A DNA stretch of 64,000 bases. It comes from Henricia sp. BOLD:AAB3569. Lineage: Eukaryota > Echinodermata > Asteroidea > Spinulosida > Echinasteridae. Location: NCBI GenBank assembly GCA_037783545.1, contig JBBELK010000093.1:1984001-2048000 (forward strand), read 5' to 3'. Position numbers and translations under genes: made by a program. This document shows, in pieces, positions 13,801 through 22,088 of the stretch. The notes under the pieces were generated by a model. That model was given only the letters and a program-made list of their open reading frames with translations. It did no database searches and had not been told where the DNA came from. Every line of letters starts with the position of its first letter. The first letter of the stretch is position 1.

Positions 13801-16800
13801 ATTTCAATTCTCTTGCTCGCTTCGACACTGGGTATTTTACTAGTTGTGTGTTCTCTAAGCCCAGTATCAGAATTGCCTTTCGCAATTCTGCCAGAATAGC
13901 CTTTCTCAATTCCGTCAAATTCTTCCGTTCTCAATTTACCGTTGCACGAATCTATGCAGTCATTTTTAGACTCGCCATCTTTCACTTTGGAAGCTTTCTT
14001 GCCCGAATTGCAGATTTCGTCAGTGTCCGCTGAGCCACAAGAATCTTCATCAGATTCCAAATTACACTGCTCAAGTAAGTCTCCAACATCCTCAGATTTT
14101 CTTTTTCTTTCATTTTGTTTCTCCTCTTCTTCCGTTTTTCTACTATATGCCTCTAATTTGACCAAACCTGTTCTGACAGAGCTTTTTGTCCTCACAATTT
14201 CAAAGCCTTGTTCTGGGAGTTCTGACTTTTTTACACTAGTTCTATCACCATCATGTAACAATTCAATACTCTGATGATTAGATTTGGCTTTCTTGTTAAA
14301 CGAATGCAATGGAAAGTCTCCCATTCGTTTTTTATCTTTATCTGATAGGGATTCAGGCAAACTCCACGTCAAGTCTTCAATAGGATGCTCGGTTGTGATG
14401 TGGTCATTTTTTGAATCATCTCTGAACTTGCGTACGTGATGCACGTACTTGGAGGGGTCATAGGTTGTCACGTTTTTCTTGTCCTGTCGCCGCATGTGCA
14501 TGATCGGAAGAACGCGACCAAACTTGGCAACAACCCAGTCCTGCAAATGAGAGAACACAAAATACAAACAATACTTATGAATAATAATTTATTAATTTAT
14601 ACTGCGCCCGTTCCATCCAATGTTCAAAATTACATGTACTGTAATTTTGAGCTTTGATGTAATGCGCTTACATCAAAACCCAAAATTACAGTACATGTAA
14701 ATAAACTTCTCACTATAACATGCAATAAAGACAAACTACTAAAAAAGTTTAACATTACTGCGATACATTAATTAAAATAATTAGACCTAAAAAGTGCCTC
14801 AGCAGATATCAAACCCACCCATCAATAAAAAGCGTGTTTAACACTGATTTAAAAACATCAAGACTAGGAGCACTCCTAACGTTAAATGGTAGCTTGTTCC
14901 ATAGGTGTGGTGCACTATACACCAATCCGGTAACTAAGGTCTCCTCCCTGCATATCCGCCATAGCTGGGGGGCGTCCAGTGCATGGGCTGTGCGTTTTGT
15001 GTTGCTGTTAGAACGAAAAGCGCTCATCCATTACATGCACGAATGCGCCCGCCTTCGCGCGCACACAACCCTACAAAGACGCGCAACTTGTTCGAAGTAA
15101 ACAAATGCAGTTTTAGCAACAACAAAAACATACAGTTCATTAAGTGGAAGCCCCCCAGCTATGGCGGATATACAGGGAAGGAGACCTTAGTTACCGGATT
15201 GGTGTATACTCAAGGATAATTTAGCACGGGATGTTTCACTTGCAACAAATAAAACCTCCCAGCAACCAAAATGCTTTAACAACGAGTCAGCAACCAATGA
15301 CAACCTTTTAAAGACTGACAAAAACCTTTCTATGACCTCTCATAATCAACTCCCAATCAGTGGTTGCTGGCAGTCGCCGACCGGTCGTATCATCAGTTTC
15401 AGTTTCTGCTGCTAAAATGATTCACTGGACAGCTCGGTGGTCGAGTAGTTACGACACCTGCCTAGTATGCAGGAGGTTCTGGGTTTGAGTCCCACACGAA
15501 CCGTGTTTTTACACCCTTATGGGGTACTGCTATTGTTACCCTCCCTTCCTTCCCTTTGTCCTTCTATCGTTTCCTTTGTCTAAACTCTTCCCATAGTCTT
15601 AACACTGGTTTTACCTTGTGGGGTACTAAGTGGACAGAGACTGACTTATGGGGTACCTTTGTTCCTTGTCGGGTACCAATCTTCCGGGTACCAGGGTGTA
15701 AAATCATATTCACTATGAAGTATTTCTCATAGTTTCTTAGGAAAGCACTGAACATACAGTGCTATCCAAGTGACATCTGATATTTTCGTAGTATGAACTC
15801 TTTAATGTATAAATATGGGTCTTTCCAAAAATTAGGGGTCCAAAAGTGACATTTTGTGTACCTGTTAGAAACGATATGTGAACTGTACTTTATGTACTCA
15901 CTCTTTTGAGATAGAAGGCATTTAAAGAATGTCTCCTGAATTTACACAAAGTGTAACAAGGGACACAACAAAATGAACCCCTAATTTATGGAAAGACCCA
16001 TGTGGGTAATACACAAAATTAGGGGTCCAAAATTGTTGGTGTCCTAGTTACGTACGACACTCTCTGCTTCAAAAATCACCACTCATGATCACAAATTCTC
16101 AGTAATGGACTGTGGCCTGTGATTATAGGGGGCAGCATCATTTTCTTGAATATTTTTTCTCTAATTTTTGAAAAATATTCAAAACAAAAGACCATAAAGG
16201 CTTATAATTTGTTCCATGGTATTGAATATGAAAATTGGCTGTAGAATGAGTTTGCATTAACCTTGGTGCCCTATCCACACACAAACATTAAATTTTAGAG
16301 GCATTTGTTGAAATAAAAATAATTATTTTTTACTGGGAAACCACTTTCAATCACTAAAAACACTTAAAATCTTAAAAAGCATGTCACACTTTTTGACCCC
16401 TAATTTTGGGAATTACCCATAAACTAAATTATATGAGGTCATTTTTTGTCAAAGGTCTTCAAAAGCTTCTTCCCCAACAAAATCGGTCATGTATATATTT
16501 TAAAACAATGGTGTAATAATGTGTCCAATCCAAGCCTTGATAACAGCATTAAATACCTGATTGGAAATCCGACTTCATAAATTCATTTCTTCTTATATTG
16601 TTATTTATTCAAAAGATATCTCAAAGGTCTCAACTAGATCACTGGGGCCAGGAAACTTAATTTTTACCAGGAAGACGGCACCTGGGAACTGATATTTCCC
16701 TGCAAGTTAAACTAACCTTTTCTCCTGGTATAGCAGTACCAGGGACAGCTTTTTTCATAGTGAAATCTTCTACTCCCGCCTTTTTCATGTTCCCCTCCAA

Positions 16801-19800
16801 CCTAGTCTTAGCTTCAAGCTGTTCTGTGGCCCTCCTTGACGCAATTGGTTTCTTGGTTTCCTCTGGACTTTGCTGTGACTCCTGTCTTTCCTTTGCGAGT
16901 CTAGGAGAGAATCAGTATTTAATATGTGACATACTCTGCAAAAAAAAGGCCTGTAGAGACCTTTATCACGGTGCGTCTATCTTTGTCTTATTCCCCATAG
17001 TACGTGTCGGGCACGATCACTGCGTCTACGCTACCGTGCGATAGCGCGTGTAATCTCCCGTTGAGATACACTGCGCGCTTTCTTGATTGCCCAGCGCCTG
17101 TGCCATTGTGATGCACACAATGAACAATTTCAAAACGGGACTAAACTATTTTTTTCTGCAAGCCTCGCTTTGGTTACGTTCATTTTAATAGGAGAAAAGG
17201 CAAGATGGTCGCACCGTGATAAAGGTCTCTTAAAGTCGTGCAGGCTGGGTAGATTTTTCGTCACCATAATTAGAAATCTGTGGCGGATCTAGGCTCATAA
17301 AAACGCAATGGAAATTCCTGGAGGTACACAGACATTCCAGGTGGTATGTGGGCACCGCCTGGAATTTCCAGTGTTTTTGTATTTTAATGAGCCTGTTGAT
17401 CCGCCGCAGATTTCTACTTATGGTCGCAAAAACTCGACCCAGCCTGCGCGACGTATGCCTCATTTTTTGCAGAATTACTATTAATCAAGGACTTGGGTTG
17501 AATTCCATATTCTGCTACTAAGCATTTATTATATTATGACCTACAAATCATGTAAAAGTGCAAGTTTGATGATAACACAAAATGAAAAAGGAAATTTTAC
17601 AAAGGAAAACCTTTTTTCTAGCTTGTCAGTTTTTATGAGAGGAAAACCTTACACAAGCATGCAAAAACGCACATACATGTAACCAGGCAGGGACTGAAAA
17701 CCAAATCCACATGTTTACCCAGACAGGATTCAAACCCTGGACGCCGAGGGGAAAGTACTTCTAACACCAACCTGATCCCCGAGTGGTCAAAATATGTTTT
17801 CTAGGTTGAACAAAGTCTTGGGTTTGAATCCCACCAGAGCAGCCACATTTTTATCAGTGTTCTTAGCAAAACATTGAACGTATAGTTTAAGAAAATTGCT
17901 AGAAAAAATATTAAATTAAATTGAACAAGAGGTTTGGGTCGATTGTAACTTAAGTGAACTCTGGGAGGGATGGTTATCTCATAGGGTTTACCCCTCTGTA
18001 GGGCTTGTTAAGCTCATGTGATAGCCAATCACAATCAGTGAGGAACAACTGCAATACCAGTTGGTAGGACGTCTGCACATTAAGCAGGTCTGCGGTTCGA
18101 ATCCCAGTGGAGTTGTTGTTCTTCACTGCATCCAGATTTCTCACATTTCTATTAAAAACACTACTTACTTGGCTAAGAAATCCTCCTTGGCAACTTCTAC
18201 CTTCATTGTACGCCCTTTCCATTTGGCATCATTGAATGTAGACAAGCCTGAAATAAAGACAATAATATTAAGCAAAGATGACTTGAAATATAATCTGAAC
18301 ACCCAATCTACACATTCAACTTCAAGCGAATTTGAATCTGTGATCCTAATTATCCAAAGTACATGTATAGTAACAGTATGTGATACATACATGTGTAGCT
18401 GTATATATCATGAAAGATAACTGAAGACCTTTATAATATTGATTTTTGTTTCCAATGGGTTGTTTGTCTAAACTATTAATTGCTTTCCGGTGACGTCACG
18501 CCTTCCATCCACCATTTTGGTTGTCATTTTTCATGACCCACGTGGCCCGAGTGAATACCGGCAAAAAGAGCAAGAAAAACACATTGGTTGCACTTACCTC
18601 TGTTGCTTAACCTTGCTTTATGTTGTTGCGCCATGGCTGTTGTATCGATAAAGATAAAAATGTATTTCTTCAGGCTAAAATTCGCGATCAAGTAGAAGCA
18701 CTTTTGTTTTTACAAGCCGAGTGCATGCTCAATAATTTAAACGTATCGCAGCGCGCACATGCGGCATCTTCGAATGAAAATACACTGGTGAATATTTTTT
18801 ACGCGTTTTCATGTGCGTCTATTGGCGCATGCGTGTACACGCGTACGTGACCGTTGACCACCAAACCTTTCCGGATGCTCTACGTCACGGAAAGCAATCA
18901 ATCCATTGTTTTGCTTTACTGAAAGGACAAGGCTTCTGTTATGACAATGTAGTGTTACAAGTCATGTGAACTATATGTGTTTAACTATTTATAGACTCTT
19001 ACATTTCTTAAAATTGGCCTCCGAGATGCTGATATCTACGTGAGCAAACACATTCACTATTTTTCCTGCAAACCAAAGAACAGAAAACCAAAATTTACTA
19101 GGCAGTTGAAAAACTTGTAAAGCACAAAATTAACACAAATACAATTAGTGGTGAAGTAAATTGGATTACAGGAACTTAAAAAAAACCAAAACACTTGTTT
19201 AGCAATGAGACTGGATGTTGAACATGTTTCCCTTTGACAAAACAAGAATTTAAAGCTTGTATAGGCTACAGGATTTGCAATGTTGACTAACAGAATACCT
19301 AGTGTCGGTATCAAAACATTTTCTTATAGATGCTAAGGCTGTGCCTAACGAATCAAATATTCGAATATACCATCATCCATCGAATATTCGAATAGCATTT
19401 TACCAAGTCAAATATTCGGTATGTGACCACTCCAAACCAAACATGTCTTTCAGATCAGCTACATGTAGGAAGAAGTAAAACAATATTTTTCCTTTGCCGA
19501 AACGGCTGATTTGATGTCATATTTGCGTCCAACCGCGATTACAGTGTACAAGGGCCGACAATAATTTCTGTAAAAAACTCTTCGGGCGAGAGACTACTAT
19601 GCAAGTTACATGTAGAACATGAAGTCTATAGTTTGGATGTGCCAAAATAAATTAATTTCACAAAATCTTAGGAAAAAAAATTATCAAAATCTTAGGTAAA
19701 AAATTCATGCATCGAATATCGAATATTCGATCGAAAATGAAACCGATTTTTTGAATAGTAAATTATTTAAAAATGCACAGGCCTAATAGATGCCCCCTGC

Positions 19801-19959
19801 AATACCTTCACTATCTCTCTTTGTCTTGACATTAACTGCTGCAATGGAGCCAAACCTCCCAAAGCGCTGCTCAAGATCTGCCTTAGTGACATCATCAGGC
19901 AAACCACCCACAAAGAGCCTCTTGCTCTCAGCATGAGGCTTCTGGTTATCCTCAGGCAT
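1842..19959 (-). CDS. NOL8: NOL8, nucleolar protein 8 (RRM protein), 14 coding exons
   Basis: Coding exons in transcript order: 19959-19806, 19065-19003, 18247-18169, 16900-16717, 14540-13116, 12148-12038, 11636-11499, 10210-10129, 9304-9169, 7759-7679, 5886-5747, 4399-4157, 3352-3270, 1922-1842. They sum to exactly 3000 nt (999 aa plus TGA) with every phase matching. Residues about 13-95 form one RRM: RNP2 is LFVGGL (15-20) and the RNP1 strand is VFAHVDI. After it come the family block DWVVAKFGRVLP at the start of the long exon, a Lys/Glu/Ser-rich low-complexity middle, then RFRIKPQFQGKAGQK, MDSRFKLGERF, RYDPTREDHAQFE and a C-terminal PFFFEPDDIRLK block. The family acts in the nucleolus in rRNA processing and ribosome biogenesis; human NOL8 is slightly longer. 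The start is the first ATG before the RRM; a likely acceptor at 19996/19997 implies an upstream 5'UTR exon. The intron after 11499 uses a GC donor. The 5886 acceptor was chosen because it alone keeps frame. Confidence 0.93.
2020..2698 (-). mobile_element. RTE/BovB-type LINE 3' fragment, broken
   Basis: Minus-strand frames at 2195-2698 and 2016-2237 encode the end of a reverse transcriptase: AGLMLNVKKTKVMAT, FVFLGVVV, YGAESWT, then RRRGRQRIRWMSGITDST and SRTRLDGTL. This tail is typical of RTE-like LINEs. The two parts are in different frames, so it is a decayed, 5'-truncated copy. It lies in the last intron of NOL8. Confidence 0.8.
2940..3064 (+). repeat. LINE-like 3' tail
   Basis: AT-rich sequence ending in AATAAACCAATTCAATTCAA, resembling the tail of the intact LINE at 28.7 kb. 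No coding part is visible beside it. It sits in the last NOL8 intron. Confidence 0.45.
4490..5106. repeat. intron segment duplicated at 6.0 kb
   Basis: Shares with 6000-6350 the order AATTTTCCTAA, AATTCTTGA, AGCCCTAGAAGTGCA, CAGAGTGG, GTTACTGACTG and TATAATTTGCAT. The first copy also repeats its own start at 5038-5105. It carries a SINE-like insertion the other lacks. Confidence 0.6.
4790..4925 (-). repeat. tRNA-derived SINE-like insertion
   Basis: On the minus strand, A box TAGCTCAGCCAGTAGAGC and B box GGTTCGAATCC are intact, but the anticodon arm does not pair, so it is not a functional tRNA gene. It is absent from the duplicated intron segment at 6.2 kb. Confidence 0.7.
5107..5342. mobile_element. 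half copy of the foldback element
   Basis: Matches only the centre and right arm of 37540-37972, starting at CCGGGACGGCCTAAAATG and ending ACTGTGGAAAGACTC. NOL8 intron. Confidence 0.75.
6000..6350. repeat. intron segment duplicated from 4.5 kb
   Basis: Second copy of the 4490-5025 segment, on the other side of NOL8 exon 5886-5747, without the SINE-like insertion. Confidence 0.6.
6955..7420. repeat. repeat family K with hairpin minisatellite, copy 1
   Basis: Conserved flank GAAATGGTTTTGTCTGAAGT, then tandem CGCCCCAAAACCACTT-like units, then the same unit inverted (AAGTGGTTCAGGGCGAA), then CCCTTTTTTGACTGTTTTC. NOL8 intron. Confidence 0.8.
7927..8367. mobile_element. MITE family A, copy 2 (inverted)
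   Basis: Same element as 97-551 in reverse orientation, starting AATGCATAGTTCCGAG and ending TCGGAACTATGTATT. It sits in the NOL8 intron between the exons at 7759 and 9169. Confidence 0.85.
8590..8745. repeat. fragment related to 48799-49000
   Basis: Shares CGGTACCGTTATT, AGTAGAAA and AAAACCTGC blocks with the outer element at 48.8 kb. No clean ends seen. NOL8 intron. Confidence 0.5.
8801..9145. mobile_element. MITE family B, copy 1 (long TIRs)
   Basis: 345 bp with imperfect terminal inverted repeats of about 95 bp beginning TATTCTTGGGTTTCACTTTC. The arms include ATCCGCCATTACTGTGT and a TTCAACACTGATA core. Its right end lies 23 nt inside the intron after the NOL8 exon 9304-9169. Confidence 0.85.
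10229..10583. mobile_element. MITE family B, copy 2
   Basis: Same family, rearranged right arm. Its left end is 18 nt upstream of the acceptor of NOL8 exon 10210-10129, so it could supply that intron's branch-point region. Confidence 0.8.
10950..11310 (-). repeat. tRNA-Ser/Leu-derived SINE family S1, copy 1
   Basis: Minus strand: tRNA head with A box GGCCGAGCGGT and B box GGTTCGAATCCC, then a body containing TTGGGCAAG and CACCCAGGAGGAAATGGGTA, ending GAGCCCAATGACCAGGGG and a (TTA)n tail. NOL8 intron. Confidence 0.8.
12360..12701. mobile_element. possible hAT-like MITE
   Basis: Ends TAGGCATGGG and CCCATCCCTA with subterminal GTTTAA blocks resemble hAT termini. The flanking duplication is not clear. 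NOL8 intron after the long exon. Confidence 0.5.
14580..14925 (-). mobile_element. CR1/L2-like LINE 3' end fragment
   Basis: Minus-strand codons at 14809-14925 give APHLWNKLPFNVRSAPSLDV, the conserved end of CR1/L2 reverse transcriptases, followed by a stop and an AT-rich 3' part. The coding part is cut at 14926 by a MITE (14926-15208). Confidence 0.7.
14624..14704. repeat. short palindrome in LINE 3' region
   Basis: Two arms of about 25 bp containing AAAATTACATGTACTG and its inverse CAGTACATGTAA flank a smaller inner hairpin around TTGATGTAATG. It may be a structured LINE 3' end or a small foldback element. Confidence 0.5.
14926..15208. mobile_element. MITE family I, copy 1
   Basis: 283 bp with terminal inverted repeats of about 55 bp (TATACACCAATCCGGTAACT ...). 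Inserted in a LINE 3' fragment inside a NOL8 intron. Confidence 0.85.
15428..15505 (+). repeat. tRNA-like SINE head
   Basis: Anticodon stem CCTGC / GCAGG is perfect and the B box reads GGTTTGAGTCCC, but no matching acceptor stem is present. NOL8 intron. Confidence 0.55.
15815..16001. mobile_element. short MITE, TIR ATGGGTCTTTCC
   Basis: 187 bp, ends ATGGGTCTTTCCAAAAATTA and TAATTTATGGAAAGACCCAT. Directly abuts the MITE at 16004. NOL8 intron. Confidence 0.8.
16004..16419. mobile_element. MITE family G, copy 1
   Basis: About 416 bp; ends GGGTAATACACAAAATTAGG and CCTAATTTTGGGAATTACCC. No ORF of note. Confidence 0.85.
16956..17229. mobile_element. MITE family C, copy 1
   Basis: About 274 bp with terminal inverted repeats GAGACCTTTATCACGGTGCG. 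In a NOL8 intron, 55 nt upstream of the exon 16900-16717 acceptor, and abutting the foldback at 17236. Confidence 0.85.
17236..17458. mobile_element. foldback element, ~90-bp arms
   Basis: Left arm GCAGGCTGGGTAGATTTTTC ... GGCGGATC and right arm GATCCGCCGCAGATTTCTAC ... CAGCCTGCGCGAC are complementary. The inner hairpin centres on TGGAAATTCC. NOL8 intron. Confidence 0.8.
17700..17860. repeat. tRNA-like repeat fragments
   Basis: ACAGGATTCAAACCCTGG (minus B box; similar again at 23805-23820) and GGGTTTGAATCCCACC (plus B box) lie 100 bp apart. SINE remnants in a NOL8 intron. Confidence 0.45.
17950..18156 (+). repeat. SINE-like family S2, copy 1
   Basis: A leader (GGTTATCTCATAGGGTTTAC ... AATCAGTGAGGAA) precedes a tRNA-like module with B box GGTTCGAATCCC and then TTCACTGCATCCAGATTTC. 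It ends 12 nt downstream of the NOL8 exon 3 donor. Confidence 0.7.
18598..18634 (-). other. possible alternative first coding exon of NOL8
   Basis: On the minus strand, inside NOL8 intron 2, a GCCATGG start context opens 12 codons (MAQQHKARLSNR) and ends with a textbook donor, AGAG|GTAAGT. The exon ends after one base of a codon, which is the phase needed to join NOL8 exon 3 at 18247. Such a transcript would lack the first half of the RRM. It lies in the 18479-18898 inverted-repeat element, downstream of promoter-like motifs. It is inferred only: a first exon captured from another gene, or a chance match, are alternatives. Confidence 0.4.
18640..18898 (-). promoter_or_regulatory. promoter-like motif cluster in NOL8 intron 2
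   Basis: Read on the minus strand upstream of the ATG at 18634, this stretch has a CRE-like TGACGT, an ETS-like CCGGAAAG, an NRF1-like GCATGCGC and a CCAAT box. That combination is common in housekeeping promoters. The outer end coincides with the terminal inverted repeat of a 420-bp element. Activity is unproven. Confidence 0.35.
19334..19785. mobile_element. hAT-type MITE with 8-bp target duplication
   Basis: Ends TAAGGCTGTGC / GCACAGGCCTA, flanked by a perfect 8-bp direct repeat ATAGATGC at 19326-19333 and 19786-19793. Subterminal ATTCGAATAT repeats are present. hAT elements make 8-bp duplications. It lies 12 nt beyond the NOL8 exon 1 donor. Confidence 0.85.
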
Positions 19960-20116
19960 GATTGGTGGAACGACGTCAAGTTATTCAAGTGCCTACCTGC
20001 AAACAAGAAAAATTAAGTGTTAGGCTTTGGGCAATGGGCATACAACATGTACATAAAAACCACATGCAGCATGGACATGTGGGAATCCATACTGTACATA
20101 TCTTGGCTTGGATATT

Positions 20117-20522
20117 CGGTATTTTTTTCATATACATTGAACAGATATTTTAAGGAAATTACCTCTTGGAATTAACAGATAATGTAATTCTAAGATATAC
20201 TTCCCACTTGCACTTTTGTCGCAAATGTTGCTTTTCTGTAGAAAAATCACGTTTTCTTCTGCAAAAATTGCCTTCAGTTAGTGCACAAGATAACCATTCA
20301 CGCGCGCGCGCAGCGCTCTTTGTTGTCGCGCTTACGCACAGATCGCTCGCCACGTCATTTTGTGCATTTCTTCATGCAGTAATTTTATCATTTATTTATC
20401 TCAGAAATGCAACATTTGTGACGGAAGTGTCAGTGGGAAGTATATCTTAGAATTGAATAAGCTATCGATTCCAATATATAAATTCACCGAAATCCGTGTT
20501 CAATGTATATGAAAAAAAATCC
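20117..20522. mobile_element. MITE family F, copy 1
   Basis: About 406 bp with inverted ends built on TTCATATACATTGAACA and inner arms AAGATATACTTCCCACT / AGTGGGAAGTATATCTT. The centre has a (CG)n run. Immediately next to a family E MITE, upstream of NOL8. Confidence 0.8.
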
Positions 20523-20526
20523 GGAT

Positions 20527-20740
20527 ATTCTGTCGGTTGCACATCCTGGCACTTTTGAGACCCGTTGTCATACCTTTGTATACGAGTATAGCACGGTGAG
20601 CAAAGTGAAAACAAATGTACTCATTATGCTTAGATACGTGTAGCGTAGACAACAGCTTTATTCCTTTGCTTGTCACCATGAACACACTGTTGTTTTCACT
20701 CCAGCCCTACCGAATGTGACGTGGTACCGACCAACAGAAT
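20527..20740. mobile_element. MITE family E, copy 1
   Basis: About 214 bp; ends ATTCTGTCGGTTGCACATCC and ATGTGACGTGGTACCGACC. Between NOL8 and PRPF18. Confidence 0.75.
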
Positions 20741-22019
20741 TCCCACCAATGCTTAGACACATGTATGCAAGGTAAGGTTCTCAAGAACTATTAGACAAAG
20801 TTTAATGAGGATTGGGCAGCAGGTTATTGCGCAAACCATGTTTTAATGTCCCCCTTGGTGCACGACCATATTGGTAAATCACGCTTCTACCGGTACCTAT
20901 GGGATATGTATCCCACATAGTGTTAAGTCGGCATATTCGCCAGGTCCGTGACCTCTCTACCCTATTCAGTAAAACGCAGAATGGAGGAACGTAACAGTGG
21001 AACAGAACGTGTGCGCGTTCCACTGTTCCGTTCCACCGTTCTGTTTCACAGTTCCACGTTTTAACAACATCCATTTTTGTTTAGACCAGAGGCGGTTTCA
21101 ACAGCACAATACCAAATTCGTATGGCCGCCCCAGCGTTGGTATGTTGCAACCGAAACTGCTTGTTGAACGATTGCATCCCAAAATGTACGATCAAATAAA
21201 CATGGCTACTGTAGACAACGCTAAACACGACGATTCGGAAATTGCAAATCAAAGCTGCTAACTCAACCGGCAGTGGTCTTCCACAGTCAAAGAATAAACA
21301 CTTCAAAATTCTCCTTGACACGCCGAATGTTGATTTTGGTATAGAAAGCGTACCGGTACCACATTAGAGTTGGGATTGCTTGGGACGCAATACGTTGCTT
21401 TGCAATATGCCGGGATGGCCAAAATTAATTTTACTGCCTTTTTAACTGGCGTACGTATTTGTGCTGTGGTTGAACGCCCCCCGGCCTCATAGGGTTTGTG
21501 CAGTAGGCCTATGGCTATGCATGGCCAGATGGCTGTCATGTATTGTTGTAATTTTTTGTATGTAAAATCTTTCCCAACTCGTCAACATAGTCAACAAACT
21601 GGATGGATGGCATAGTCCAAAAATCAAATAATTACATTATCTCTTTTTAATAGTTTAATGTGTTATCAGTTTAGCAGCAGCTGAGTGTTGTCGACGTGCA
21701 CGGCGCGGGCAACTTCGTTGACTTGAGTTGGAAAAACACGTGGTCGTTTCCTCTCAAAGTTTGCAAATGAACAACCTTGTTTCCAACATGCATTACTAAC
21801 TGTGGCAAAGGTGAGATCGACTTTCTGCCCTGGGGATGAAATTGATTTTGCCTGTTTGCCACCCAGACGCTTCAAATTTAGAAGAACCGCTGAACTCGAC
21901 AGGGCTCTGACTGTACTGATCAATCGCGCACAGTGCTGTCGTTTATCGTCGGTTGTCGCATCTTCCGTTGGTGTGAAACTCAGTCTAAATTTGATTTGCC
22001 GTATTCTTGATCGGCCTGA

Positions 22020-22088
22020 ATGAGAGACCTGCTTTCGACAAAATGGATTTTCTTAAAGCCGAAATTGCTCGTAAAAAGAAACAACTAG
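22020..22088 (+). other. overlapping upstream ORF at the PRPF18 start
   Basis: ATG at 22020, 23 nt before the PRPF18 ATG, opens 22 codons in another frame and stops with TAG at 22086 inside the coding sequence. Its context is weak (T at -3, A at +4), so leaky scanning is likely. It matters only if the mRNA begins upstream of 22020. Confidence 0.35.

Larger units (their letters stand above)
18479..18898. mobile_element. 420-bp inverted-repeat element with promoter motifs
   Basis: Ends ATTGCTTTCCGGTGACGT and ACGTCACGGAAAGCAAT differ by one base. It contains CRE, ETS, NRF1 and CCAAT-like motifs and a start codon plus splice donor on the minus strand. NOL8 intron 2. Confidence 0.7.
19996..22042. 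promoter_or_regulatory. NOL8-PRPF18 divergent intergenic region
   Basis: About 2 kb between the two start codons, half filled by MITEs (20117-20740). The probable 5'UTR acceptor of NOL8 is at its left edge. The PRPF18 leader lies just left of 22043. A shared bidirectional promoter near 21.9 kb is plausible. Minus frame 21666-21923 is open but has no ATG. Confidence 0.4.

Noticed and set aside
13428..14274. Plus-strand frames over 100 codons opposite the long NOL8 exon
   Set aside because: They are antisense shadows of the low-complexity NOL8 coding sequence.
21666..21923. Minus-strand 85-codon frame beginning like a mitochondrial presequence, head-to-head with PRPF18
   Set aside because: It starts at TTG; I found no in-frame ATG upstream and no clear acceptor, and the sequence is not recognised. 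Possible but unsupported.
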